From Microbacterium sp. CGR2 (lineage in GTDB: Bacteria > Actinomycetota > Actinomycetes > Actinomycetales > Microbacteriaceae), in NCBI RefSeq assembly GCF_003626735.1, contig NZ_RBHX01000001.1, forward strand, positions 434,001 through 498,000: 64,000 nucleotides of DNA, written 5' to 3'. Shown piece after piece: positions 52,841 to 61,238 of the stretch. The notes beneath the pieces were generated by a model. The model made no database searches. It saw nothing but the letters and a program-made list of their open reading frames with translations, and was not told where the DNA came from. A program made the position numbers and the translations under genes. Position 1 is the first letter of the stretch. The number at the start of each line of letters is the position of its first letter.

Positions 52841-53073
52841 GCCCGGCCGAGAACGACGAGGAGTTCACCGGCATCCACTGCCGGCTCGACGAGCTGCTGG
52901 CCGAACGCGGGATGACGCTCACCGAGCTGAGCGGGCTGGTGGGGGTGAGCATCGTGAATCTGTCGGTGCTGAAGAACGACCGCGCGCGGGCGATCCGCTA
53001 CTCGACGCTCCGTGCGATCTGCGACGCCCTCCACTGCGAGGTGGGCGAACTGCTGGTGCTGGCGCCCCGCTGA
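52837..53073 (+). CDS. small Xre-family regulator (YozG-like)
   Basis: Cro/C1-type protein of 78 aa. HTH: LDELLAERGMTLTELSGLVGVSIVNLSVLKNDRARAIRYSTLRAICDALHCEVGELL. Proteins of this size commonly accompany DUF2975 membrane proteins. It is the fourth and last gene of the overlapping operon and probably binds the repeats at 50778-50804. Confidence 0.9.
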   Translation: MSPAENDEEFTGIHCRLDELLAERGMTLTELSGLVGVSIVNLSVLKNDRARAIRYSTLRAICDALHCEVGELLVLAPR

Positions 53074-53076
53074 GCA

Positions 53077-53202
53077 CCGGTCGCAGTTTCGGCCGGGTGC
53101 GGAGAGCTCCGGTCGCAGTTTCGGCCGAATTCCGTGGCCTGAGGCGGCACGGACTGCGACCGGAAGGAGAGCGGACGCGGCGGCGGGAACTGCGACCGGA
53201 AG
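53077..53202. repeat. intergenic inverted and direct repeat cluster
   Basis: CCGGTCGCAGTTTCGGCCG occurs at 53077-53095 and 53109-53127. In inverted form, ACTGCGACCGGAAG occurs at 53153-53166 and 53189-53202. The two pairs can fold into nested stems after the Xre gene; REP-like in design. Confidence 0.75.
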
Positions 53203-53223
53203 CCGGCAGCCGATCCCTGAGGG

Positions 53224-53574
53224 TCAGTGCGCCGCCGGTGCGGACGGCGCCGGCGGCTGCAGCGGCTCGACGACCACGGCTGTGCCGTACCCGCACACCT
53301 CGCTGAAGGTGCCGATCGATCCGGTGTCGAACCGCATCGCGACGACGGCGTTGGCGCCGCGCTGCTGCGCCTCGACCCACATCCGCCCCATGACGACCTG
53401 GCGGCTCTCGTACATGACCTGGGTGTACTCCGGGATCTCGCCGCCGCCGAGGGCCCGGAACCCCGCGGTGAAACTCTGGCCGAAGTCGGTCGAGCGCACC
53501 GTCAGCCCCATGACCTCTCCCAGCACGCGGGTGATGCGGTAGCCGGGAACGTCGTCGGTCGTCACTATGAACAT
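53224..53574 (-). CDS. YbjQ/UPF0145-family protein
   Basis: Soluble protein of 116 aa. The block IVTTDDVPGYRITRVLGEVMGLTVRS at the N-terminus and ANAVVAMRFDTGSIGTFSEVCGYGTAVVVEP at the C-terminus match the YbjQ fold, which forms pentamers and has no settled function. No clear ribosome site; ATG at 53574. Confidence 0.88.
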   Translation of the reverse strand: MFIVTTDDVPGYRITRVLGEVMGLTVRSTDFGQSFTAGFRALGGGEIPEYTQVMYESRQVVMGRMWVEAQQRGANAVVAMRFDTGSIGTFSEVCGYGTAVVVEPLQPPAPSAPAAH

Positions 53575-53676
53575 GACCACATCGTCGCAGAGCGGGCCCT
53601 CCGGCGGGAAGGGGTGGGCATCTCTCCCCATGCAACCCCCTCTATGAATTCTCTGTGGAGCGTTAGCGTGAGCATC

Positions 53677-54024
53677 ATGATCATCAACGACCGGAACCCG
53701 CGCACCTCGACCCGCCTCCTCCTCGCCCTTCCCATCGCCGCACTCGCCTTCTCCCTCGCCGCGTGCGGCGGCTCGAGTCGCCCCTCCGAAGGGGAGGTCG
53801 CCAAGGGACTCGTGCAGTTCTTCGAGTCGCAGGGGCAGGCCGACCTTCTGACCGAGGATGCCTCCGAATGCCTCGCCGAGTACCTCGTCGACTCCGAGCT
53901 GAGCAACGAGACCCTGACGTACCTCGCGAACGGCGAGGACAAGCAGAAGGATGAGGCCGACAAGGACCTCACGACGAAGATCATCCAGGAACACGCGCAG
54001 GAGTGCACCACCGCTCCCGAGTAA
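53677..54024 (+). CDS. small lipoprotein of unknown function
   Basis: Protein of 115 aa with a lipoprotein signal: STRLLLALPIAALAFSLAAC, Cys as the lipidated residue, then GGSSRPSEGE. The mature part is acidic and helical, with two further Cys (SECLAEY and QECTT). In-frame starts exist at 53644 and 53668, but 53677 gives a normal signal peptide. A perfect terminator follows. Confidence 0.78.
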   Translation: MIINDRNPRTSTRLLLALPIAALAFSLAACGGSSRPSEGEVAKGLVQFFESQGQADLLTEDASECLAEYLVDSELSNETLTYLANGEDKQKDEADKDLTTKIIQEHAQECTTAPE

Positions 54025-54045
54025 GACCGTCCGACGGCGGGACCG

Positions 54046-54080
54046 AAGGATGACGGATGCCGTGAGCATCCGTCATCCTT
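54046..54080 (+). terminator. intrinsic terminator after the lipoprotein gene
   Basis: Perfect 15-bp stem AAGGATGACGGATGC with CGTGA loop, 21 bp after the stop, ending in CTTCGT. Confidence 0.85.
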
Positions 54081-54176
54081 CGTCATATCGGCCCTCGGAA
54101 TGAAACGGCGCTCCTAGCGTTAGGCGTTATGGCGTGCACTCGGCGCGCCGCGTCTTTTCCTGGAGTTCCCCACCAC

Positions 54177-55610
54177 ATGAGCACCACCGCACGCGCCCAG
54201 AAGGCGCCAGACACCCGCGGCCCTGTCCGGAAGCTGCTGACCTCGTTCGGCTTCCAGATCCTCGCCGCCCTCGTCCTCGGCATCGCCGCCGGTCTGATCG
54301 CCCGCCAGCTCGGCGCGACAGCGGACAGCCCGAACGGCCTGTCCGCGACCCTCGACACCATCGGCAGCTCGTACGTGACGCTGCTGCGCGCGGCCGTCGT
54401 TCCGCTGATCTTCACGGCGATCGTCGCCAGCATCTCGAACCTGCGTCGTGTTCAGAACGCCGCACGCCTCGCCGGCCAGACGCTGCTGTGGTTCGCGATC
54501 ACCGCGTTCATCGCCGTCAGCATCGGCATCGCGCTCGGCCTCGTCATCCAGCCGGGCAACCGCGCCGGCGAGGGCCTGGAGCCGGGCGAGCCGTACACGG
54601 TCGGCACCTGGTGGAACTTCCTTCTGGGTCTCATCCCGCAGAACTTCCTCGGGCTCTCGGTGAGCAGCTCGCTGGACCCCGAAGCGGGATCGGTGACCTC
54701 GTCCGTCAGCTTCAACATCCTGCAGGTCATCGTCGTCGCCGTCGCCGTCGGCATCGCGGCCCTCAAGGCCGGCAAGAAGGCGGAGCCGTTCCTCGCGTTC
54801 ACCGAGTCGCTGCTCAAGGTCATCCAGCGCGTGCTGTGGTGGATCATCCGCATCGCCCCGCTCGGCACCTTCGGCCTCATCGGCGCCGCTGTCGTCGAGT
54901 ACGGGTGGGAGAAGCTCGCCTCGCTCGCGTGGTTCGCGGCGGCCGTCTACATCGGCCTCGCGCTCGTCATCTTCGTGGTGTACCCGCTCCTTATCAAGAC
55001 CAACGGCCTGTCGATCAAGCAGTACTTCTCGGGTGTGTGGCCCGCGGTGCAGCTGGCGTTCGTCAGCCGCTCGTCCATCGGCACCCTGCCGCTCACCGAG
55101 CGCGTCACCGAGCGCAACCTCGGCGTGCCCCGGTCGTACGCCTCGTTCGCGGTGCCGTTCGGCGCGACCACGAAGATGGACGGCTGCGCCGCCATCTACC
55201 CGGCCATCGCCGCGATCTTCGTCGCACAGTTCTTCGGCATCGAGTTGAACATCGTCCAGTACCTGCTGATCGTCGTGGTGTCGGTCGTCGGCTCGGCCGC
55301 CACGGCGGGGACGACGGGTGCCACCGTGATGCTGACGCTCACCCTGTCGACGCTGGGCCTGCCGCTCGAGGGCGTCGGACTGCTGCTCGCGATCGACCCG
55401 ATCCTCGACATGGGCCGTACCGCGGTCAACGTCGCCGGCCAGGCACTCGTCCCGACGATCGTCGCCAAGCGCGAGGGCATCCTCGACGAGGAGCTCTACA
55501 ACGCACCCCGCGAGGGCCTGCCCTTCGCGGACGACTCGGGCGAGGAGAGCGCCGACGACGCACCGGAGACGGATGCTGTCACCGGCAAGGAGCCGGTCGG
55601 CACGCGCTGA
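54177..55610 (+). CDS. DctA/GltP-type dicarboxylate/amino acid:cation symporter
   Basis: Transporter of 477 aa of the DAACS family. Markers: FVSRSSIGTLPLTERV (HP1 serine-rich hairpin), PFGATTKMDGCAAIYP (the NMDGT-like helix, here KMDGCA) and TAGTTGATVMLTLTLSTLGLPLEG (HP2). Takes up C4-dicarboxylates or acidic amino acids with Na+ or H+. ATG at 54177 with TGGAG upstream. C-terminal tail acidic. Confidence 0.92.
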   Translation: MSTTARAQKAPDTRGPVRKLLTSFGFQILAALVLGIAAGLIARQLGATADSPNGLSATLDTIGSSYVTLLRAAVVPLIFTAIVASISNLRRVQNAARLAGQTLLWFAITAFIAVSIGIALGLVIQPGNRAGEGLEPGEPYTVGTWWNFLLGLIPQNFLGLSVSSSLDPEAGSVTSSVSFNILQVIVVAVAVGIAALKAGKKAEPFLAFTESLLKVIQRVLWWIIRIAPLGTFGLIGAAVVEYGWEKLASLAWFAAAVYIGLALVIFVVYPLLIKTNGLSIKQYFSGVWPAVQLAFVSRSSIGTLPLTERVTERNLGVPRSYASFAVPFGATTKMDGCAAIYPAIAAIFVAQFFGIELNIVQYLLIVVVSVVGSAATAGTTGATVMLTLTLSTLGLPLEGVGLLLAIDPILDMGRTAVNVAGQALVPTIVAKREGILDEELYNAPREGLPFADDSGEESADDAPETDAVTGKEPVGTR

Positions 55611-55630
55611 CCTCCGACCGCTTCACTGGA

Positions 55631-55660
55631 GCGCCTCGTCCCGTTCTCGGGGCGGGGCGT
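55631..55660. terminator. hairpin between convergent transporters
   Basis: GCGCCTCGTCCCG and CGGGGCGGGGCGT pair with two G-U wobbles around TTCT, in the gap between two convergent genes; probably a shared terminator. Confidence 0.5.
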
Positions 55661-55681
55661 TCGGCATCCGGGGGTCGCGCG

Positions 55682-57412
55682 CTACGCCCGCCCGTGGTGC
55701 TTGGTGGCGCTGCGGGTGTCGAGAGCGAGTTCTTCGGCATCCATCGCCGTCAGCAGCTCGCGCATGACCTCTTCGTCGAGGTTTCCGGCGTTGCGCTCCG
55801 CAAGCACGATCTCGCGCCGCACCTGCAGCCAGCCTCGGGACAGCGCGGCCAGTTGTTCGTAGGACGGCCGACCGGCGACATCCGACACCTCCTGCGCATC
55901 GTCGGTGTCCTTCTCCACCCGGGTCATGCGCTGCGTGAACGCGTCGAACATGTCCATGTCGACGGACCCGTGTTCCGCCTCCCACTCCGTGCGCTTCGCG
56001 GCGAGGAACGCCCTCCCCGCCTCGCGGCTCTTCTCCCGCACGGCGGCCAGCGCGAGTTCGTCCTCCGCGTGGTCGGCATCGCTGGCGATCCCCAGGCGGG
56101 TGATCAGCAGAGGCAGCGTCAGACCCTGGAGCAGAAGCGTCGCGACCGTCACGATGAAGGCGACCACCACGATCGCGTGCGAGGCTTCGTCATCCAGCGC
56201 CGCGAGGTCGGCGGCGGCCAGTGCGGTCGCCAGCGTGACGACGCCGCGCATCCCCGCCCAGGAGATGACGGCGTTGTCCTTCCAGGTGAGCTGCAGTCCG
56301 GCCATCCGCTCGCGGACGACGTGCGAGCGCAGTTCGTCCGTGCTGAACTGCTGGAAGCGCACGACCTGCTCACGGCGTCGGTCGAATTCTCCGGAGGCGA
56401 TGCCGCGGTCCAGGCGAGCGAGTCGGCGCCGATCCTGGAAGTTGGACCAGGCGCTGGTCGGGTAGATGTACAGCGGGCGCACGACGATCACGACCAGCAG
56501 TACCGCCCCGGAGAGCAGGAGGATGTCTCCCACCGACTCGCTGCCGAGGTCGCTGAGCACACGGGGGAACTGCAGACCGATGTAGGCGAACACGAAGCTC
56601 TCCAGCAGCAGGTCGGCCGACAGCCACAGCGGCGCCTCCTGCTGACGCGTGGTGTAGTCGGTGCGCGGCGCGTTGTAGCCGACGTAGAGCCCCATCGCGA
56701 CGACCCCGAGCACTCCCGACCCCAGCAGATGCTCCGCGATCGCATAGGCGCCGAACGGGGCGAGCAGCCCGAAGGTGCCGATGACGACCGGGTCGCTGAT
56801 GCGCATGCGCAACTGATGCAGCACGACGCCGAAGACGAGGCCGACCGCGACGCCGACGCCCACGGCGAGCAGGAACTGCCAGATGCCGTCCCAGACGGTC
56901 AGAGTCGCGCCGGCCAGGATCGCCGCGAACACCCGGTACAGGGTCAGCGAGGTCGCGTCGTTGATCAGGCTCTCCCCCGAGAGCACCGTCATGATGCGCC
57001 GCGGGAGCCCGAGCTTGCGACCGATGGCGGCGGCGGAGACGGCATCCGGCGGCGCGACGATCGCTCCCAGCAGCAGCGCACCGGGAAGGGTCAGCGAGGG
57101 GAAGATCCACCAGGCGACGAAGCCGACGGCGAGGGCGGTGAGCAACACCAGCGTGACGCCCAGTCGTCGGATCTGCGGCAAGCTCCGCTTGAACCCGACG
57201 AACGAGACGTCGAGCGCCGCCGAGTAGAGCAGCGGTGGCAGCACCAGATTGAGCAGGAGGTGCCCGTCGATCTCGAGTTCGGGGACGAACGGCAGGAAGG
57301 ATGCCGCGAGCGCCACGATCGTGACGAGAAGAGGTGCCGGCCACCCTCGCCATCGGGCGACGGCCGCCACGGCGACCGATCCGACGAGCACGTAGAAGAT
57401 CCCGGCATCCAT
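55682..57412 (-). CDS. CPA1-family Na+/H+ antiporter
   Basis: Antiporter of 576 aa: twelve or so helices and a cytoplasmic C-terminal domain from about residue 400. Key segments are VAPPDAVSAAA (family DA motif), LSGESLINDATSL with the ion-binding Asp pattern ND, and SWAGMRGVVTLATALA with Arg. Exchanges Na+ or K+ for H+. Confidence 0.92.
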   Translation of the reverse strand: MDAGIFYVLVGSVAVAAVARWRGWPAPLLVTIVALAASFLPFVPELEIDGHLLLNLVLPPLLYSAALDVSFVGFKRSLPQIRRLGVTLVLLTALAVGFVAWWIFPSLTLPGALLLGAIVAPPDAVSAAAIGRKLGLPRRIMTVLSGESLINDATSLTLYRVFAAILAGATLTVWDGIWQFLLAVGVGVAVGLVFGVVLHQLRMRISDPVVIGTFGLLAPFGAYAIAEHLLGSGVLGVVAMGLYVGYNAPRTDYTTRQQEAPLWLSADLLLESFVFAYIGLQFPRVLSDLGSESVGDILLLSGAVLLVVIVVRPLYIYPTSAWSNFQDRRRLARLDRGIASGEFDRRREQVVRFQQFSTDELRSHVVRERMAGLQLTWKDNAVISWAGMRGVVTLATALAAADLAALDDEASHAIVVVAFIVTVATLLLQGLTLPLLITRLGIASDADHAEDELALAAVREKSREAGRAFLAAKRTEWEAEHGSVDMDMFDAFTQRMTRVEKDTDDAQEVSDVAGRPSYEQLAALSRGWLQVRREIVLAERNAGNLDEEVMRELLTAMDAEELALDTRSATKHHGRA

Positions 57413-57450
57413 GGAGGAAGCGTAACGCGGCGGTGGCGTGCGACCGGGGC

Positions 57451-57765
57451 TCAGACCGACGACGATCCGTCCTGCGATGATCGCGGGGTCGGGGCGTCGA
57501 GCGCTTCGCGCAGGTCGGCGTTCTCGTCCTGCAACTCGAGGACACGGGCGATTCCTGCGATGTTGAGTCCGTCGTCACGGAGTTGCGCGGCACGGCGCAG
57601 TCGCTCGACGTCGTCGTCGCTGTAGCGCCGGGTGCCGCCGTCGCTGCGTGCGGGAGTCAGCAGGCCTTTGCTCTCGAACAGGCGGAGGGTGGCCTCAGGC
57701 AGGTCGACCAACTGGGCAGCGACGGCGATGCCGTACAGGGGTGTTCGCGAGTCACGACGCTCCAT
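57451..57765 (-). CDS. MerR-family regulator (HspR-like)
   Basis: Protein of 104 aa. HTH and wing: LYGIAVAAQLVDLPEATLRLFESKGLLTPARSDGGTRRYSDDDVERLRR, then a short coiled dimer helix (ARVLELQDENADLREAL). The LRLFESKGLL/GTRRYS pattern is that of HspR and relatives. Divergent from an Hsp20 gene, with a 19-bp dyad in the gap, so it probably represses the small heat-shock gene. Confidence 0.9.
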   Translation of the reverse strand: MERRDSRTPLYGIAVAAQLVDLPEATLRLFESKGLLTPARSDGGTRRYSDDDVERLRRAAQLRDDGLNIAGIARVLELQDENADLREALDAPTPRSSQDGSSSV

Positions 57766-57788
57766 GCTGAGAGTTTCCTTGGATCGAG

Positions 57789-57852
57789 TTGCGAGATGGG
57801 CTGTGCTTGTTCTATAACAAATCTATACCCAGTGATGCAGATAACCTGCATC
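57789..57852 (+). promoter_or_regulatory. hsp20 promoter with a MerR-type dyad
   Basis: TTGCGA (57789-57794) and TATAAC (57813-57818) are 18 nt apart. A perfect dyad GATGCAG-ATAAC-CTGCATC lies at 57834-57852, downstream of the -10, between the two divergent genes. No standard HAIR element is visible. Confidence 0.55.
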
Positions 57853-57891
57853 CAATCACAGCCCACCCGGGCCGCACGAAAGGAGAACCTC

Positions 57892-58314
57892 ATGGCAATG
57901 ACCTTCGACCCCTTCAGTCAGCTCGATCGCTTCGCCGCGAGCGTGCTGGACTCCGTTCGCGCACCCCGGCTGATGCCGGTGGACCTGTACCGCGACGGCG
58001 ACCGCTACATCCTGCACGCCGACCTTCCCGGGGCTGATCCGGGTTCGATCGACGTCGGCCTCGACGGCGGCCAGCTGACGATCCGCGCCCAGCGCACCGC
58101 GGACAGCCGAGAGGGTGTCCGCTGGTTGGCCCGCGAGCGCGGCGCCGGTTCGTTCCTGCGTCAGTTCTCGCTGGGCGAAGGCATCGATCTCGAGGGCATC
58201 AGCGCGTCATACGAAAGCGGCGTGCTCTCGGTGATCATCCCGGTGAGCGAACGCGCCAAGCCCCGCAAGATCGCCGTGGAGTCCGGCGAACAGCGCCAGG
58301 CCATCGACGCCTGA
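57892..58314 (+). CDS. Hsp20/alpha-crystallin family small heat-shock protein
   Basis: Chaperone of 140 aa. Alpha-crystallin domain from about residue 25: MPVDLYRDGDRYILHADLPGADPGSIDVGL, FLRQFSLGEGIDLEGISASYESGVLSVIIPV, with the GVL triad and the conserved PG. The C-terminal IxI-like tail is PRKIAVE. Holds unfolding proteins. AAGGAG precedes the ATG at 57892. Confidence 0.95.
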   Translation: MAMTFDPFSQLDRFAASVLDSVRAPRLMPVDLYRDGDRYILHADLPGADPGSIDVGLDGGQLTIRAQRTADSREGVRWLARERGAGSFLRQFSLGEGIDLEGISASYESGVLSVIIPVSERAKPRKIAVESGEQRQAIDA

Positions 58315-58327
58315 CCCCCGCTCCCCC

Positions 58328-58368
58328 GGGTGCCGGGGGACGGCATCCGTGGCCGTCCCCCGGCACCC
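58328..58368 (+). terminator. very strong hairpin after hsp20
   Basis: Perfect 17-bp stem: GGGTGCCGGGGGACGGC and its complement around ATCCGTG, 14 bp after the stop. It should terminate or attenuate transcription into the next gene. Confidence 0.85.
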
Positions 58369-58395
58369 CGCCCCTTCGAACGGAAAGGAAGTCCC

Positions 58396-58623
58396 ATGCC
58401 CCTCTCCCCCGCGCTCCACCGCTTCCTCGCCGACATGGAGTATCCGGCGACGCGTGACGATCTGCTGCGCGAGGCCGCGCGCGACGGCCTCAGCCGCGAG
58501 GACCGCGCACTTCTGTCGGAGCTCCCCGAGCAGAGCTACAGCGCCGCCTGGCATATCCGCTACCGGCTGGCGAGCCCCTCGTTCGCTGACGTGTTCGCTC
58601 CGTCGTCTCCAGTCGTCGCCTGA
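58396..58623 (+). CDS. DUF2795-domain small protein
   Basis: Protein of 75 aa with a single DUF2795 pattern: HRFLADMEYPATRDDLLREAARDGLSREDRALLSELPEQSY. Common in actinobacteria, function unknown. AAAGGAAG precedes the ATG. It follows hsp20 after a strong hairpin, so co-expression is uncertain. Confidence 0.88.
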   Translation: MPLSPALHRFLADMEYPATRDDLLREAARDGLSREDRALLSELPEQSYSAAWHIRYRLASPSFADVFAPSSPVVA

Positions 58624-58697
58624 TCGGAAGTCGGAGATCGCACAGCTCCACCCCCGCGACGGGAATGCGGCGCCCCGCCGGCCGGTTACACCGGGAG

Positions 58698-59738
58698 ATG
58701 TCTGAACTCGCTCTCTCCGTCCTCGACCTCGTCCCGGTGTCCACCGGCCAGACCAGCGCCGAGGCGATCGCTTCCTCCCTCACCCTGGCGCAGACGGCCG
58801 ACCGGCTCGGCTATCGCCGCTACTGGTTCGCCGAGCACCACAACATGCCGGCTGTGGCCTCCACGACTCCCCCGGTCCTCATCGCCGCGGCGGCGTCGCG
58901 CACGACCCGGCTGCGCCTGGGCTCGGGTGGGGTGATGCTTCCGAACCATGCCCCGCTGATCGTCGCGGAGCAGTTCGCCGCACTCGAGGCCATCGCTCCC
59001 GGCCGCATCGACCTCGGTCTCGGTCGCGCCCCCGGAAGCGACCCGGTGATCACGCAGTTGCTCCGAGGTTCGGGCACGACGAGTGACGTCGAGCAGTTCC
59101 CCCGGCATGTGCAGGACATCGCCGCGCTGGTCTCCGGCGAGGGCGCGACGGTTCGCTTCACGTCGGGCGGCGAGTACACCGTGCGGGCGACTCCGGCACC
59201 GGTCGGCGCCCCGGAGATCTGGCTCCTCGGCTCAAGCGACTACTCAGCCCAGCTCGCAGCTTCCCACGGTCTGCCGTACGTCTTCGCCAATCACTTCTCC
59301 GGTCAGGGTCTGGAGCGGGCGCTCGACCTGTACCGCACGGGATACCAGCCGAGCGAGGCGCATCCGCAGCCGCGCACGTTCCTCACGGTGAACGTGGTCG
59401 CCGCGCCGACCGCCGAGGAGGCAGAGGCCCGCGCTCTGCCGCAGCTGCGCATGATGGCGCGGTTGCGACTGAACAAGCCGCTCCTCGCGTTGGAGACGGT
59501 CGAGGAGGCCGCCGCCGCAGAGACGGATGCCGCCACCGACCAGGCCATCCAGGCCGCGCGCTCGCGCTGGTTCGTCGGCACCGGCGACACGGTCGCGGCA
59601 GAACTGCGGGCATTCGCCGAGAAGTACGGCGTCGACGAGGTCATGCTCTCCCCCGTCGCTGCGCCGTACGAGTCCGAGCCTGCCGACAGCGCTCCCGGCC
59701 GCACCCAGACGCTGGAGCTCATCTCCGCGGCACTCTGA
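58698..59738 (+). CDS. LLM-class flavin-dependent oxidoreductase
   Basis: Luciferase-like monooxygenase of 346 aa, MsnO8 group: LSVLDLVPVSTGQTSAEAI at the N-terminus, WFAEHHNMPAVASTTPPVLI and RLRLGSGGVMLPNHAPLIVAEQFAALEAIAPGRIDLGLGRAPGSD. Uses reduced FMN or F420. Substrate unknown. The stop lies in a tandem repeat. Confidence 0.92.
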   Translation: MSELALSVLDLVPVSTGQTSAEAIASSLTLAQTADRLGYRRYWFAEHHNMPAVASTTPPVLIAAAASRTTRLRLGSGGVMLPNHAPLIVAEQFAALEAIAPGRIDLGLGRAPGSDPVITQLLRGSGTTSDVEQFPRHVQDIAALVSGEGATVRFTSGGEYTVRATPAPVGAPEIWLLGSSDYSAQLAASHGLPYVFANHFSGQGLERALDLYRTGYQPSEAHPQPRTFLTVNVVAAPTAEEAEARALPQLRMMARLRLNKPLLALETVEEAAAAETDAATDQAIQAARSRWFVGTGDTVAAELRAFAEKYGVDEVMLSPVAAPYESEPADSAPGRTQTLELISAAL

Positions 59739-59776
59739 GGGATCGGCACTCTGAGGGATCGGCACTCTGAGGGCTC
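59729..59776. repeat. three 16-bp tandem repeats over the stop codon
   Basis: GGCACTCTGAGGGATC occurs at 59729 and 59745 and with one change at 59761. The stop codon of the LLM gene is in the first copy. Each copy restores TGA one frame on. Confidence 0.85.
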
Positions 59777-59859
59777 GACGGTCGCGGGCAACACCCCTCC
59801 GGGGGTGGCGACTCCGGCGCGCACGGCGTAGCCTCGGCCTCAGCGGAAGGAGTTCGACG

Positions 59860-60069
59860 ATGAGCACCACCAGGACACTCGCCCTCTGGGTCGCCTACGG
59901 ACCCAACGGAGTGGCCGGCAGCATTCGCCACGACGACAACGGCTATGTGGTCACGATGGCGGGATCGGATGCTGCCACCGGCACCTACCCGAACCTGGCG
60001 TCCGCGAAGGGCGCCCTGCACTCGCACATGCCGCCCGGCAGCGCCTGGCCGCAGTTCCAGGAGCACTGA
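59860..60069 (+). CDS. small conserved protein of unknown function
   Basis: Soluble 69-aa protein without recognised domain; blocks LWVAYGPNGVAGSIRHDDNGY and GTYPNLASAKGALHSHMPPG look structured and could form a double-stranded-RNA-binding-like or beta-rich mini fold. AAGGAG seven bases before the ATG. No functional assignment. Confidence 0.75.
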   Translation: MSTTRTLALWVAYGPNGVAGSIRHDDNGYVVTMAGSDAATGTYPNLASAKGALHSHMPPGSAWPQFQEH

Positions 60070-60089
60070 GTCCGAGCTCTGCTCGACCA

Positions 60090-60118
60090 CGATCCCGCGG
60101 GTCGACGGCCCGGGATCG
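60090..60118. terminator. hairpin between convergent genes
   Basis: CGATCCCG and CGGGATCG, 8-bp stem with a 13-nt loop, between the small hypothetical gene and pheA. Confidence 0.45.
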
Positions 60119-60157
60119 GCCGTGCCCGGCCGACCGCTGCGGGTCAGCCGTGCCGGT

Positions 60158-61099
60158 TCACTGCTCGGGTTCGCCGGAGAGGATGCCGCGCAGCCAGTCC
60201 CGGGCCTCGACGAAGATGTCGTCCGAGTACCGCTCGGGATACTGCACGATCTGCCGGTCGGCGCGCGGGTACGAGCCGAGGAACACGACGCGTGGGCTGA
60301 AGCGCCGGATGCCGAGCAGCGCGTCCGCCATCCGTTCGTGCTCGATGTGGCCGTCGGCGTCGATGACGAACCGGTAGCGACCGAGTTCGTCGCCGATGGG
60401 CCGCGACTCGATCAGTGACAGGTTGATGCCGCGGGTCGAGAACTGTTCGAGCATCTCGAGGAGGGATCCGGGGTGATCGTGCGGGAGCTCGACGATCAAC
60501 GAGGTCTTGTCCGCACCGGTGGGAGACGGCGGTGCCGTCGTGCGCGTGACGAGCACGAAGCGCGTGACGGCCTGCGCGTTGTCGCCGATGCCTTCGGCGA
60601 GCACCTCCACGTCGTAGTGCGTGACGATACCGGGGGCTGCGATGGCCGCCTGCGCGGGAAGTGAACCGTCGAGCACGCCGATGGCGGATGCCACGTTGCT
60701 CGCGGCCGGGATGTGCGAGTGCGACGGCACGTGCTCGCCGAGCCAGCCGTGACACTGGGCATATGCGACCGGGTGCGCCGCGATGACGCTCACCTGGTCG
60801 AGGGTGGTTCCCGGGGCGGCGACCATCACGAAGTTGACCGGGACGAGGTACTCCCCGATGATCCGCAGACCGGGGAGCGTCGCCAGAGCATCCTGGGTGG
60901 TGGACACTCCGCCCTCGATGGAGTTCTCGATCGCGATCATCGCCGCGTCGCTGCGCCCCTCGAGCACGTCGGCGAGCGCCTCTCCGACGTTGTGCACGGG
61001 GCGCCACTCGTGACCGCGAGCCTCGGCGACCTGGTCGAGTGCCGCTTCCGTGAAGGTTCCGGCAGGGCCGAGGTAGCTGTAGGTGCGGCGTTCAGTCAC
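60158..61099 (-). CDS. pheA: prephenate dehydratase
   Basis: Enzyme of 313 aa converting prephenate to phenylpyruvate in phenylalanine synthesis. Catalytic lobe: [29 protein letters not shown], and the active-site TRF (AVTRFVLV). The C-terminal ACT domain ([29 protein letters not shown]) binds phenylalanine for feedback. GTG start at 61099; divergent from pgm with a 139-bp gap containing a GATATATC palindrome. Confidence 0.95.
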   Translation of the reverse strand: MTERRTYSYLGPAGTFTEAALDQVAEARGHEWRPVHNVGEALADVLEGRSDAAMIAIENSIEGGVSTTQDALATLPGLRIIGEYLVPVNFVMVAAPGTTLDQVSVIAAHPVAYAQCHGWLGEHVPSHSHIPAASNVASAIGVLDGSLPAQAAIAAPGIVTHYDVEVLAEGIGDNAQAVTRFVLVTRTTAPPSPTGADKTSLIVELPHDHPGSLLEMLEQFSTRGINLSLIESRPIGDELGRYRFVIDADGHIEHERMADALLGIRRFSPRVVFLGSYPRADRQIVQYPERYSDDIFVEARDWLRGILSGEPEQ

Positions 61100-61238
61100 G
61101 GCGTTCAGCCTATCCCTCGTCCTTCCTCCCCACAGACTTCCTCGCACAGGCTCTCTCGCCACAGACGGTCGCCGCAGACCTGGGCGATATATCTCAGCCG
61201 CGGATGCGATCCTGCGCCGCAGGGGGCAGACTGAGAAT

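Noticed and set aside
54134..57625. A 1163-codon open frame spanning the symporter and antiporter.
   Set aside because: It covers one gene in a wrong frame and the next in antisense and has no domain pattern; the overlaid transporters are clear.
61100..61238. GATATATC palindrome between pheA and pgm as a PadR-type operator.
   Set aside because: It is only 8 bp, has no extended symmetry, and no PadR gene is nearby.
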